NCBI RefSeq assembly: GCF_000758525.1
Contig: NZ_CP009241.1
Location: forward strand, 1,426,001-1,490,000
Length of the DNA stretch: 64,000 nt
Source of the DNA: Paenibacillus sp. FSL H7-0357
GTDB taxonomy: Bacteria; Bacillota; Bacilli; Paenibacillales; Paenibacillaceae
Reading direction: 5' to 3'
Of the stretch, positions 8,006 through 16,988 are shown piece by piece (position 1 is the stretch's first letter; the number at the start of each line of letters is the position of its first letter). The notes under the pieces are model-generated. The model was not told the origin of the DNA, searched no databases, and was given only the letters and a program-made list of their open reading frames with translations. The position numbers and the translations under genes are program-made.

Positions 8006-8878
8006 ATGATTTGGCTTTGCGGTTCGGCCGTTCTGATGTTAGGGCTGGGATGGATATTCCTGCGCCTGAAATGCGGCAGCCATTATGCCGGGCTTCGCAG
8101 TTTGCCTATGGACGGGCTGCGGCTGCGCGGATTGGGCGAGCCCTTCCTGCTGCTGATTGAGCGGTGGGGAATAGGCAGTCATATTCCTTCGGTGATGTTC
8201 CGAATTCAGCGATCCTTGCAGCGCAGTTACGGCATGCGCTACAGCGCAGAACGGACGCTGCTCTTTATGGGTGAAATGTTCAGCTACAGCTGGCTGCTGC
8301 TTATCGGTGGAAGCGCGCTGACACTGTTCAGCGGCGAGAAGGCGGGAATTCTCCTGGGGGCTGGTCTGGCAGTTATTCTACCCGTTGCACTGGTCAGTGA
8401 TCTGCACAAGAAGGTAAGGCTGCGGGAGCAGAATATTATGCTGGAGCTGCCCGAGCTGCTGAACAGCATTGTCCTGCTGGTCGGCGCCGGGGAGAATGTG
8501 CAGCGGGCGATTATCCGCTGCGTGGAGAGCCGGAAGGGAGATTACAGCCATCCGCTCTATAAAGAGCTGTCGATTATGACTGGGGAGTGGGAGAGCGGCT
8601 ACTCCTTTCAGCAGGCGTTTGAGAATTTCAGCAAACGCTGCGCCGTACAGGAGGTATCGCTATTTACAACCACGGTGCTGCTGAATTACCGCAGAGGCGG
8701 AGCCGACTTTGTCTTGTCGCTGCGCGATCTTTCGCGGATGCTCTGGGAGAAGCGGAAGGCGATCAGCCGGACGCGGGGGGAGCAGGCTTCTTCGAAGCTG
8801 GTGTTCCCGATGGTGGTTATCTTTTTAATTGTAATCATTCTGGTGGGTACACCGGCATTTATGATGATGAAAATGTAG
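8006..8878 (+). CDS. tadC: TadC-like inner membrane platform protein (T2SSF)
   Basis: The 290-residue protein begins with a membrane helix (IWLCGSAVLMLGLGWIFL), has a second pair near residues 90 to 135, a T2SSF cytoplasmic helical domain (LPELLNSIVLLVGAGENVQR, EWESGYSFQQAFENFSKRCA) and a final helix ending FMMMKM. Together with TadB it should form the platform on which TadA works. GAAGGAGGTGAAAGA directly before the ATG at 8006 is a textbook ribosome site and rejects the longer upstream reading. The gene lies 13 bases after tadB, in the same operon. Confidence 0.9.
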   Translation: MIWLCGSAVLMLGLGWIFLRLKCGSHYAGLRSLPMDGLRLRGLGEPFLLLIERWGIGSHIPSVMFRIQRSLQRSYGMRYSAERTLLFMGEMFSYSWLLLIGGSALTLFSGEKAGILLGAGLAVILPVALVSDLHKKVRLREQNIMLELPELLNSIVLLVGAGENVQRAIIRCVESRKGDYSHPLYKELSIMTGEWESGYSFQQAFENFSKRCAVQEVSLFTTTVLLNYRRGGADFVLSLRDLSRMLWEKRKAISRTRGEQASSKLVFPMVVIFLIVIILVGTPAFMMMKM

Positions 8879-8891
8879 GAGGATGAGACGA

Positions 8892-9083
8892 ATGATGACA
8901 TTCATAACAGAAGGCGCTAAGAACTTGTGGAAGGACGAGGAAGGGCTGGGCACGCTGGAGATGATCCTGATTATCGCTGTACTGATCGCTGTAGTTTTGG
9001 TGTTCCGCAAGGAGATTGTCAAAGTGGTAGAAGACTTGATCAGCACTGCAGGAAGCAAGAGCCAGGAAGTATTCGAATCATGA
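8892..9083 (+). CDS. flp: Flp-type pilin (Flp1-like type IVb pilin)
   Basis: This 63-residue protein is the likely major pilin. A short basic leader (MMTFITEGAKNLWKDEEG) ends in glycine and is followed by LGTLEMILIIAVLIAVVLVF, a hydrophobic helix with glutamate near +5 of the mature protein, as expected for cleavage by a TadV-type prepilin peptidase. AGGAGG at 8877-8882 is nine bases before the ATG at 8892, which is preferred over the ATG at 8883. The stop overlaps the next start (ATGA). The position between tadC and tadE fits a pilin. Confidence 0.88.
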   Translation: MMTFITEGAKNLWKDEEGLGTLEMILIIAVLIAVVLVFRKEIVKVVEDLISTAGSKSQEVFES

Positions 9084-9742
9084 AACTGGAGGATGACGAA
9101 GGCAGCTTTACTATCGAAGCTTCACTTTTGCTGCCTATCATCATGTGTATTACGATGCTGCTGCTATTCTTCTGCCTGTACAGTTACCAGAAGTCGATGC
9201 TGCTGCAGGTCGCTTCCGCTGCGACTGAACGTGCGGCCTACAATTGGGACAACAGCCATAAAGAGACGGAAGGATCATTTGTTATTGGCGAGTATGACTC
9301 GCTGTATTGGCGGATCGGCGAGGATGGAATGCTAGCTTCTTTATTCGGGCTTAGTGCCGGGAACGGCGGGGCTTCTGTTACACTGCCGAATGCTGCCGAG
9401 GGTACTGGTACCTTGCCTGTAATTAAGCTTCAGCAATCTTCCGGCATAGTTCCGGCAAATTTAAGTGGCCAGATGAATTATACCTACAGTTTAACCGGCC
9501 GGAAGATCAGTGCGGAATTGAAGCAAATGCTGAATCTGCCCGTGCTGGATGAGATGCTGGCGGACGAGGCCAATCCTCAAGTGAAAGCCCAGTCCGTTGT
9601 TTCTGAGCCTGTTGAGTTTATCCGAACAGTGGATCTGATGCGTTATTATGGTGCGAAGTTCAAGGGAGGCTCGGAGAGTGGCAATACCGGAACAAGCATG
9701 GAAAAGAAAGACGCGTCCCAGATGCTGAAGAAGCTGCGCTGA
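9080..9742 (+). CDS. TadE-like minor pilin (pseudopilin)
   Basis: The 220-residue protein has a short N-terminus and the TadE-type segment GSFTIEASLLLPIIMCITML, in which a prepilin-like site precedes a hydrophobic helix carrying glutamate at +5. The remainder (about 170 residues) is an extracellular region without a recognisable domain. TadE-family pseudopilins are processed by the Tad peptidase and help initiate or stabilise the pilus. The ATG overlaps the flp stop by four bases. A 49-base gap with a new ribosome site separates it from the next gene. Confidence 0.82.
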   Translation: MKLEDDEGSFTIEASLLLPIIMCITMLLLFFCLYSYQKSMLLQVASAATERAAYNWDNSHKETEGSFVIGEYDSLYWRIGEDGMLASLFGLSAGNGGASVTLPNAAEGTGTLPVIKLQQSSGIVPANLSGQMNYTYSLTGRKISAELKQMLNLPVLDEMLADEANPQVKAQSVVSEPVEFIRTVDLMRYYGAKFKGGSESGNTGTSMEKKDASQMLKKLR

Positions 9743-9791
9743 TCCGGTTTGTGGAGTTCGGAACCCAAAAGAGGCCAAGGGAGGGGCGCGG

Positions 9792-12047
9792 ATGAGGAGT
9801 AGAAAGGGGACGGCCTGCAGTCCAAGAAAAGCGTTCAATTCGTGGCGAAAGAAAGGAACAGAGGGATCGGTTTCTATTTTCCTGATTATGATACTGGCCT
9901 TCGTGTTCCTGTTCACCGCTGTGCTGATAGATTATGCACGGATTGCCGCCGTTAATGTGCAGCAGGAACGTTTGGCGAGAGCCGCAGTCCGTTCGGTAAT
10001 GTCTTCTTATGATATTCAGCTGCGCGAGAGCTATGGCCTGTTCGCCTTTGGCGGCAGTGACGGCAATCAGCTGCTGTCCGGGGTGCTGAACGACAATCTA
10101 TACGAGAGCGGGCGGGGGGATGCTTTTAATTTATTGCCCTTAGGACTGGATTCTTCGGTCTTGAATTGGAGTCGCCCTCTTGGAAGCTACGATGTTTTTC
10201 AAAGGCAGATTGCTGAGGAGATGAAATATAAAGCACCGATCGATTTTGCCCTGGAGCTGGCCGGAAAGTTTAAGCCGCTCTCGGCGGCTATGGGTGAGGC
10301 TTCACGCTCAACCAAATTATTCGGCAAGCTGCAGCCCTTGTACGATGAACGCGAGGCTGCACTGGATCTTATGATGGAGCGGCGAAAGCAGGCTGCGGAA
10401 AGCGTAAGATCCCTTCAAGAACTGATTATGAATCCGCCGGGAGACCATATTGAGTACCGTTTTCTGGGGGAGATCACTTCTGCGGCTGACATTGCAGCGA
10501 TGTATGACGACTATGTCGGCAAATACTATGCGGATTTTTACCGTGAAGAGGATGAATATTCCAGATACAGCAGTCAGATCAGCGAGTATTTAAGACAAAC
10601 TACGGAGTTTCTTCCGAGGATTCCGTCAGCACTGACTCTTTTTCGTACGGAGCATACCCGGCTTATCGCTGATGCCGGGAATGCGCTGCAAAGAGTCAGG
10701 GAGCTGAATGAAGAGATGAGGTACATACTTGAACAGTCCAGAACTAACGGGGCGGGGAGTGCCGAAGATAGTGCGCGGAATTGGGACATACCGGGAAGTG
10801 CCGGTGAACTGAGTGCAGAGCCGCTAAAAAAAATGCGGGAGCAGGAGGATTCGCTTATTCTCGTACCGGCAGAGATCAGCGCCATGGAGCATGACTTAAA
10901 TGTTCAGGAAACTGCCTCTCAGACAGCGGAGCAGGCAGCTTCCGGATTGCCGGGCGCATTGAATGGAGCCACGGGGCTGGATGCGGATTTTGGCAGCATG
11001 AATATGGCAGTTTTGAACGCTTTACAGGCCGTCACCAGTTACCTCCAGCACTATGGTGAACATGGAGATATCATTGCTGCTGAAGCCGGGAAGATTGAAG
11101 CCCACCGAACTTCGGACAGAGAGCGCAAGCAAATCGAACGGCAGGCAAAAGCCAAGCTGAACGATGCGATGAAGCTGTTGGATCAGATTCGTCAGCTTGG
11201 CGACAGCGCCGGAGCAGCGAGGGAACGTTATCAGACGCTGAGCCAATATTATCAGGACAACATTCAGCTGAACAGTGGATCGGACCAGGAAGCCTCGAAT
11301 GCGCAGAACACATCGGATCCTTATGCAGCCGGAAGTTCTTCGATGGCAAAGACAGACGATATTTATGCCGCAATGGGCAGCATTATGGAGGGTGCCAGAG
11401 ACCGGCTGTTCCGAACAGAATATTCTGCAATGTATTTTCCGCATTTCGATCTTTCAAAGTTGACTCCGGTAGCTTCCGGCTCCGCAGGTGCCGCCGCAGT
11501 GCCGCTTGCGGACCAGCTTGATCCCCATACCCAGGAGCTTGAATATATTCTCTACGGCTTCCATAACCCAGCGGGTAATGTGGCGGCAGCGTACGGTGAA
11601 ATCTTTGCGCTGCGGCTGGCCATCCGCACCATGGAGGGCTTTATAGAAAGTTCCCGTCTCGGCAATCCGCTGGCGATTCTAGCTGCAGCGCTGCTGTACG
11701 GAATCGAGCAGGCTGTTCAGGATATGCTGCTGCTATGCAGGGCAGGGGAAATCCCGTTGTCCAAATACATGCCTGCAAAGCTGTCCTACCGTGATTATTT
11801 GCGGTTGTTCATGCTCCTGCATGGAGGGGGCGATGTGCAGCTCTCCCGCATGCTCGCCTTGATCCGGCTGAACACCGGAATTAATCCGGCCGAGAAATTC
11901 ACCTATGCCTCGGCGGAGATTAAGATGGCGATGCCGCTTTGGTTTTTGCCAGGCGTAGTGAAGCTGGTGGACTACAGCGCCGGTCTTCCCGGGGATGTTC
12001 AGGGCAGATTGTATTACAGAGGGGTAAAGGCTGATTTTTCATATTAG
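9792..12047 (+). CDS. Large TadG-like membrane-anchored protein, DUF5702 family
   Basis: The 751-residue protein has a basic N-terminus and one membrane helix at about residues 27-50 (GSVSIFLIMILAFVFLFTAV), followed by an extracellular body rich in helices and coiled-coil-like stretches (EQSRTNGAGSAEDSARN, AKLNDAMKLLDQIRQLGDSA). The segment DYARIAAVNVQQERLARAAV after the helix is typical of DUF5702/TadG-like proteins in Bacillota tad operons. They are presumed to be envelope partners of the pilus, but no biochemical role is established. GGGAGGGGCG precedes the ATG. The family name is from memory of the pattern. Confidence 0.75.
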   Translation: MRSRKGTACSPRKAFNSWRKKGTEGSVSIFLIMILAFVFLFTAVLIDYARIAAVNVQQERLARAAVRSVMSSYDIQLRESYGLFAFGGSDGNQLLSGVLNDNLYESGRGDAFNLLPLGLDSSVLNWSRPLGSYDVFQRQIAEEMKYKAPIDFALELAGKFKPLSAAMGEASRSTKLFGKLQPLYDEREAALDLMMERRKQAAESVRSLQELIMNPPGDHIEYRFLGEITSAADIAAMYDDYVGKYYADFYREEDEYSRYSSQISEYLRQTTEFLPRIPSALTLFRTEHTRLIADAGNALQRVRELNEEMRYILEQSRTNGAGSAEDSARNWDIPGSAGELSAEPLKKMREQEDSLILVPAEISAMEHDLNVQETASQTAEQAASGLPGALNGATGLDADFGSMNMAVLNALQAVTSYLQHYGEHGDIIAAEAGKIEAHRTSDRERKQIERQAKAKLNDAMKLLDQIRQLGDSAGAARERYQTLSQYYQDNIQLNSGSDQEASNAQNTSDPYAAGSSSMAKTDDIYAAMGSIMEGARDRLFRTEYSAMYFPHFDLSKLTPVASGSAGAAAVPLADQLDPHTQELEYILYGFHNPAGNVAAAYGEIFALRLAIRTMEGFIESSRLGNPLAILAAALLYGIEQAVQDMLLLCRAGEIPLSKYMPAKLSYRDYLRLFMLLHGGGDVQLSRMLALIRLNTGINPAEKFTYASAEIKMAMPLWFLPGVVKLVDYSAGLPGDVQGRLYYRGVKADFSY

Positions 12048-12061
12048 CGGGAGGTTGCAGA

Positions 12062-13120
12062 ATGAAGCAATGGCAGAGCCTAACCAGACAGCGGGATGAA
12101 GGCAGCATGGTTGTTGAGGCGGCTATGGTTCTCCCCATGTTTCTGCTGTTTGTCCTGTTCCTGATTTTTATCGTGCAGATGACCTTGTACTCTACAGCCT
12201 TGCAGAGCACAGCTTCGGATACGGTCAAGGTGATATCGGCCCACATGTATCCGGCGGCACTGGCTGCGCAGAAGTGGGGGGAAGAACAAGGAGCAGATAG
12301 CGGAACAGCAGGTCAGCCGGCTGCAGCAGGAAGCACTGGTGGAAGCATAGGAAGGGAAGCTGACACAGCTGCGCCAATCAATGCTGGCGTAGCAGGAGGC
12401 ACATCCCCGTTATCATCCGGGACTTGGAGTATCCCGCGCCTGTCGCTTGAGCAATGGGGTGAAAGCTTCGCCGCAGACCTGCCTGAGCCCTTGAACGAGT
12501 GGGTCAACGCTGCGATACAGCGGGGTGAAGGCCCGCTTCAGGAGCTTCAGGCTGAGGCGTCGCAGTCGGTGCTGGATCTTGCGCTGAAGCCAATAATGAA
12601 GCCTTATCTCTCATCTGACTGGCTGGATTATGAACGGGTTCATGTCTCCAATGCCATTATTCCGGAGCTGAAGAAAGGCGCACGTCCTTATTTTGGTCTC
12701 GTTGTCAGCTACGAGCTGCCGATGAAGGTCCCCTTTCTGAACCGGAGCATTGTATTGGAGGCAAGTGCGGTGGAGCGGCTGTGGATTGGCGATACCGGAG
12801 AAACAGGGACAGAGGGAGACGGCGGTGCCGGAGAAGAGCAGCATTCCATTGTAGTCCTGGCGAAGCCGAATCCGGGGGTGGCAAATCACCAGGGCAAGAT
12901 CCGGGTTAAAGTTCCGCCAAATGCTTCGGCAAACTTGTCGATATTTTATAAAAGCGGCCAGAGCACGGCCAAATATCTGGGCTGGAAGCAAGCGGATGAA
13001 GGCGGGTATATCGAATGGGAATGGAAAATCGGCGTGAATACAACACCGGGTTCCTGGCCTTTTGTAGTCCGTCTGGATGACGGTACATTCCTAGAGGCGG
13101 CATTTACGGTTGTGAAATGA
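12062..13120 (+). CDS. TadE/TadF-like pseudopilin with large extracellular region
   Basis: The 352-residue protein carries a TadE-like segment, EGSMVVEAAMVLPMFLLFVL, in which glutamate falls at +5 of a prepilin-like hydrophobic helix. The rest is extracellular: a Gly/Ser/Ala-rich linker at about residues 75-120, then a folded part, and a C-terminal beta-rich segment (IVVLAKPNPGVANHQGKIRV) that may be an Ig-like module. It follows the DUF5702 gene by 14 bases with GGGAGG upstream. It is probably processed by the peptidase encoded next and forms part of the pilus tip or base complex. Confidence 0.75.
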   Translation: MKQWQSLTRQRDEGSMVVEAAMVLPMFLLFVLFLIFIVQMTLYSTALQSTASDTVKVISAHMYPAALAAQKWGEEQGADSGTAGQPAAAGSTGGSIGREADTAAPINAGVAGGTSPLSSGTWSIPRLSLEQWGESFAADLPEPLNEWVNAAIQRGEGPLQELQAEASQSVLDLALKPIMKPYLSSDWLDYERVHVSNAIIPELKKGARPYFGLVVSYELPMKVPFLNRSIVLEASAVERLWIGDTGETGTEGDGGAGEEQHSIVVLAKPNPGVANHQGKIRVKVPPNASANLSIFYKSGQSTAKYLGWKQADEGGYIEWEWKIGVNTTPGSWPFVVRLDDGTFLEAAFTVVK

Positions 13121-13145
13121 ACATGGCGGAAGAAGGATGTTATGT

Positions 13146-13658
13146 ATGACGGAATGGGCATTTTGGGGTTGTCTGCCGTTTCTAACGGCGGCGTTAATAA
13201 CCGATATCCGGTGGATGAGAATACCGAACTGGATTTCAGTCTCTGCACTGACGACAGGCCTCCTTGTGCAAGGCATAATGAATGGCTGGCACGGATTGCT
13301 GTTCGCTGCCTGCGGTGCGGGGGTTGGCTTTACATTGCTGCTGATCCTGTATGTTATGGGCGCTGTCGGCGCTGGAGACGTTAAGCTTTTTGCAGGAATA
13401 GGTGCATGGACGGGTGTGCTGTTCACGCTGCAGGTCATGATGTATTCTATTTTATTCGGTGCTGTAATCGGCTGGATGATTGTCTTGTGCAGACGGGAGG
13501 CAGGAAGGCGGATTCGCGGTATTGTCAGCAGGACTGCCGGATTTCTGCTGCTGCGTAATCCGAAAATATTAAAGGCTGGGAACGGCAAGGAAATGCTCAG
13601 GTTTCCCTTTATGCTGGCTGTAGTTCCGGGGTTCATTTGTACATATCTCTACTTATAG
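13146..13658 (+). CDS. tadV: Prepilin peptidase TadV/CpaA
   Basis: This 170-residue integral membrane aspartyl protease belongs to the type IV prepilin peptidase family (A24), in the short Tad form without a methyltransferase domain. The two catalytic aspartates are in LITDIRWMRIPN and in the GxGD motif GAVGAGDVKLFAGIGAW. Several hydrophobic segments cover the rest. It should cleave the leaders of Flp and the TadE-like proteins encoded upstream. The ATG at 13146 has AGAAGG nine bases upstream, better than the ATG at 13137, which directly abuts the ribosome site. It is the only prepilin peptidase in the window. Confidence 0.92.
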   Translation: MTEWAFWGCLPFLTAALITDIRWMRIPNWISVSALTTGLLVQGIMNGWHGLLFAACGAGVGFTLLLILYVMGAVGAGDVKLFAGIGAWTGVLFTLQVMMYSILFGAVIGWMIVLCRREAGRRIRGIVSRTAGFLLLRNPKILKAGNGKEMLRFPFMLAVVPGFICTYLYL

Positions 13659-13675
13659 ATTGGAGGTGAAGCTTG

Positions 13676-15343
13676 ATGTTCGGATTGAGCCGCGATTTTG
13701 TGCAGCAGGACGGTATCTCTTTGCTGCTCGGCAAGCCGGATGGATTGTCTGCGGGCGAGCTTAATATGGTTCAGGCCCGGATGCTGATGAACAGCGGCAT
13801 TCCGTATCACCTGCGGCTACTGCTCAGAGAAATTGATTTGCAGGTGACCTTGGAATATTCCCTGTCCCGCCGCAAAATGCTCAGTCATTTGCTGAAAAGC
13901 GACAGGCTCAGCATGAACGATTTCTTCGGGCTGCTGCTGCAAATTGCCCAGGGAATGGAGGAAGGCCGGCTGTACATGCTGCGGGCGGAGCAATATGCGC
14001 TGCATGAGGATTACATTTTTGTAGAAGGTCCGCTGAACGGAGGAAGAGTCTACTTGACCTGCATTCCTTTGCAGCAGCCTGCAGCAACCACGAAGCCGGG
14101 AGAATGTCTGAGGTCTTTGATTATGGTGATGATGGCTTCGGTAACAGAGCTTGCCGGAAGCGGTGTGCAGAGACTGCTGCAATATTGTGGAGGAGAGGAT
14201 TTTACTCCTGCAGGCTTAAGGGATTTGCTCTCGGAGCTGCTGACCGCTGCGGACCCTGTCATTAGACCTGTGAATAATACAGAGCTGCCGCCAGAAATCC
14301 AAATATCTCAGGCAGCAGTGCCGCCGGGTGCAGAGAGACATATTCAGGAGAAGGCAAGTGCACGTGAAGCAGGTAAACTGTCCGCTCTGCCAAGGCGTTC
14401 GGTATATGGGGTAACCGAGAATGCACAACCTGCAGACAATACCCAGCAGTATGAGCCTCCATGGAACAATGACTTGCCAAAACTTAAGCGGAAGGACGAG
14501 GAGGAGGAGACAAAGCCGGATAAAGCGGGCAGTGAGCATCGTCTTTCTTCCCAGTCCTCTGCTAACAGAACCTATGTTGTACTCGGCGGTGTTTTGGCCG
14601 GCGCGTTGTTATGGAAGTTCCTCTATTTAAATAGTCCCAAGCCGTTATGGCTGGCAGTTTGCGCAATAGCAACGTTAGTATTGGGTGGATTTTGCTGGTT
14701 GGTCTGGAGTGAAAGGCTTGTGCTCGGAGGGAGCAAACTAGAGGAGGCGGAAGAGGGCGAAGAAGATGCTGCGGACAAAAGCTGGAGGTCCAAGCGGGAA
14801 CTGGAATGGGATTTTGGCAGAAATCCGGTAACTCCAGTCCGTACTGAAGCTCCTGTCAGAGCTAGTCCGCAGCTGTCTACAGCTGCAAATGCTGGTGTTC
14901 CTGCGGGCATACAAAGAACTGAAGTGGAGATGGAGGGGCGCAGCATGATTAAGCCGCCGGTGGCTGTAGCCGCGACGGCGCTGCTCTCCCGGGAGAATCT
15001 TTCAGAGATGAGGCCGGAGGTAAAGCCGCTATCTGCCTCTCCTTATCTGGAAAGATGCGGTGAGGATGAAAGCGGACCAGCAGAAATCATTGAACTGAAC
15101 CGAGCCAGCTTCATTATCGGCCGCTCGCCGGAGGTAGCCCAGTATGTAGAGAAATCAGAAGGCGCATCGAGAGTGCATGCTGAAATTTCCAAGAGTGCTG
15201 AGGGGTACATCCTGAAGGATCTGGACTCCAGGAACGGCACCCTTTATCAGGGAGAAGCCATGATTCCTTATAAGGAGTACCCGCTGAATGAAGGATCTGT
15301 TTTTACCATTGTAAAAGGGTCTTATACGTTTCATTCGCTCTAA
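13676..15343 (+). CDS. DUF6382-like and FHA domain membrane protein
   Basis: The 555-residue protein has three parts. Residues 1-190 resemble the DUF6382 region found at the start of such proteins. Two membrane helices lie near residues 300-345 (YVVLGGVLAGALLWKFLY, PLWLAVCAIATLVLGGFCWL). A C-terminal FHA domain (about 470-555) has FIIGRSP, ASRVHAEIS and DLDSRNGTLYQG, the phosphothreonine-binding residues of the fold. It probably couples a Ser/Thr kinase signal to pilus assembly, although no kinase is encoded nearby. GGAGGTG lies seven bases before the ATG at 13676. It is the last gene of the Tad operon. Confidence 0.85.
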   Translation: MFGLSRDFVQQDGISLLLGKPDGLSAGELNMVQARMLMNSGIPYHLRLLLREIDLQVTLEYSLSRRKMLSHLLKSDRLSMNDFFGLLLQIAQGMEEGRLYMLRAEQYALHEDYIFVEGPLNGGRVYLTCIPLQQPAATTKPGECLRSLIMVMMASVTELAGSGVQRLLQYCGGEDFTPAGLRDLLSELLTAADPVIRPVNNTELPPEIQISQAAVPPGAERHIQEKASAREAGKLSALPRRSVYGVTENAQPADNTQQYEPPWNNDLPKLKRKDEEEETKPDKAGSEHRLSSQSSANRTYVVLGGVLAGALLWKFLYLNSPKPLWLAVCAIATLVLGGFCWLVWSERLVLGGSKLEEAEEGEEDAADKSWRSKRELEWDFGRNPVTPVRTEAPVRASPQLSTAANAGVPAGIQRTEVEMEGRSMIKPPVAVAATALLSRENLSEMRPEVKPLSASPYLERCGEDESGPAEIIELNRASFIIGRSPEVAQYVEKSEGASRVHAEISKSAEGYILKDLDSRNGTLYQGEAMIPYKEYPLNEGSVFTIVKGSYTFHSL

Positions 15344-15378
15344 CCTTGGCAGAAGCGGGTTGATAGCAGATCTATACA

Positions 15379-16281
15379 CTATTCTGATTTCAGCTGTTCC
15401 AGAGCCGGCTGCAAGGTCGGATAAGTAAACGTGAAACCATGCTGAATGGCTTTGGCAGGGAGTACGCGCTGGCCTTCCAGCAAAATTTCCGACAGTTCAC
15501 CTACTGCTGCTTTTAATAGAAACGCGGGAAGCGGGAACCAATGCGGACGATGATATACTTTGCCGATCATTTTGCCGAAAGCCTCATTTGTAACGGGATT
15601 CGGGGCAGTCGCGTTGACAGGGCCTTCTATTCCGGGAGTCTGGATGCAGAAATCGATCAGCCGGGACATATCGGCAAGGTGAATCCAGGACAGCCACTGC
15701 TTGCCGCTGCCCATTCTGCCGCCGAAGCCCAGAGCATAGGGCAGCTTCATTTTGGGAAATGCTCCGCTCTTGTTGCCGAGCACAACCCCGGTCCGCAGTT
15801 TCACCAGCCTAACCCCTGTATAAGCTTCATCTGCTGCTGCTTCCCAGGTCTTGACAACCTCAGACGGAAAGTCCATTACATGGGCCGGTGAGGCTTCGTT
15901 AAAAGTATCGGCCAGCGATGTTCCGTAAATGGCAACAGCGGAGGACTGGATCACTACCGGGGGCTTATGCTGCAGCATATTCAGCAGCTTGGCGGCTGCG
16001 GCAACGGTTTCAAGACGGGACTCCATAATAACTTTCTTTCCGCTTGGACTCCAGCGCTGGCTGAGCGAAGCTCCGGCCAGATTGACCAGTGCATCTGCAC
16101 CTTCAGCAGAACCCGGATTCTCTGAAAGGCTGTCCCAGGTAAGGTAACTGAGTCCCGGATGTATCATTTGGGTTTTGGGCAGCTTGCGTCCGACGATGAT
16201 GATTTGATGTCCGGCCTGCAGCCAGTATTCTGTAAGCTCTCTTCCGATAAAGCCGCTGCCGCCGCAAATTACGTATTTCAT
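15379..16281 (-). CDS. TIGR01777-family NAD(P)-binding epimerase-like protein
   Basis: The 300-residue protein starts with the Rossmann motif MKYVICGGSGFIGRELTEYW and continues with LVNLAGASLSQRWSPSGKK, QSSAVAIYGT and LRTGVVLGNKSGAFPKM, all typical of the TIGR01777 branch of extended short-chain dehydrogenases (YfhF in Bacillus subtilis). A C-terminal DUF1731-like end, EGQRVLPAKAIQHGFTF, is present. The substrate is not known for this family. It is convergent with the Tad operon and has no close partner. Confidence 0.9.
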   Translation of the reverse strand: MKYVICGGSGFIGRELTEYWLQAGHQIIIVGRKLPKTQMIHPGLSYLTWDSLSENPGSAEGADALVNLAGASLSQRWSPSGKKVIMESRLETVAAAAKLLNMLQHKPPVVIQSSAVAIYGTSLADTFNEASPAHVMDFPSEVVKTWEAAADEAYTGVRLVKLRTGVVLGNKSGAFPKMKLPYALGFGGRMGSGKQWLSWIHLADMSRLIDFCIQTPGIEGPVNATAPNPVTNEAFGKMIGKVYHRPHWFPLPAFLLKAAVGELSEILLEGQRVLPAKAIQHGFTFTYPTLQPALEQLKSE

Positions 16282-16353
16282 ATGGCAATCTCCGTTTCAG
16301 GACGTCCTGAAGAGACGTTAGTGGTATATCTACAGCAGGAGATAAGCGGATTG

Positions 16354-16818
16354 TTACTTGATTAAATGCCGGTAAGGTGAGTAGTCGATGCCGTTCTTTT
16401 CAAGGAAGGTGATAAGAAACCGGTTATCACGCCGCGGGGTGGCGACAATGTAGCCTTTGATGCAGTGCTCGCGGGTGACTGCCGGAGCATTGCTCTCTAC
16501 TGCGATTTTACCGATCTCTGCAGCTATGGAATGTTTGGCAATATCGCGGAAAGGTCCGGGCACCGGCTGCACAAGCTGATCCAGGAAAGCCTTCGTCTCG
16601 TCGCTCCATAGCGGACGGCTGCGCTCCACCCAGTAATTCTGCCAGTCCAGCTTGGACTTGCCGTCGGCTTTGGGCAGCACCTTCAAAAACTTGCGGAACA
16701 TGAAATAGCCGCCGATGCACATGCAGCCCAGCAGCAGAAAAGTCCAGAATGCGATGGAGTTCATAAACCAATTGCTTGGTATTGCGGATAATAAGCTCAA
16801 GTCTGATTTAAAAGACAT
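16354..16818 (-). CDS. Membrane-anchored DUF2621 family protein
   Basis: The roughly 154-residue protein has one N-terminal membrane segment (FMNSIAFWTFLLLGCMCIGG) and a soluble C-terminal domain containing AAEIGKIAVESNAPAVTREH and KGYIVATPRRDNRFL. This resembles the Bacillus DUF2621 family (YneK-like), whose role is unknown. The ATG at 16818 is preferred because GGCGGTG lies five bases upstream; a longer GTG reading at 16851 would begin inside an 18-bp palindrome. The gene stands alone. Confidence 0.7.
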   Translation of the reverse strand: MSFKSDLSLLSAIPSNWFMNSIAFWTFLLLGCMCIGGYFMFRKFLKVLPKADGKSKLDWQNYWVERSRPLWSDETKAFLDQLVQPVPGPFRDIAKHSIAAEIGKIAVESNAPAVTREHCIKGYIVATPRRDNRFLITFLEKNGIDYSPYRHLIK

Positions 16819-16832
16819 GTATACACCGCCTT

Positions 16833-16850
16833 TGACAATGATGATTGTCA
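16833..16850 (-). promoter_or_regulatory. Operator-like palindrome upstream of the DUF2621 gene
   Basis: TGACAATGATGATTGTCA has perfect 7-bp arms and a 4-bp centre, and lies 15 bases before the start codon of the minus-strand gene. Its A/T-rich arms resemble metalloregulator boxes (Fur superfamily), but it does not match one consensus. Confidence 0.4.
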
Positions 16851-16988
16851 CAATCCTTAATCTCTTCTAAAGTATAGCGTATTTCCACAGTTTTGCGAAG
16901 CGAAAGACATCCGCGGGAGCTTGCCTAGATTTATTTTCCCGATCACGGTAGAATAAGGGTTAATTCGTGAAGGAAAGAGGGAAAAGGC

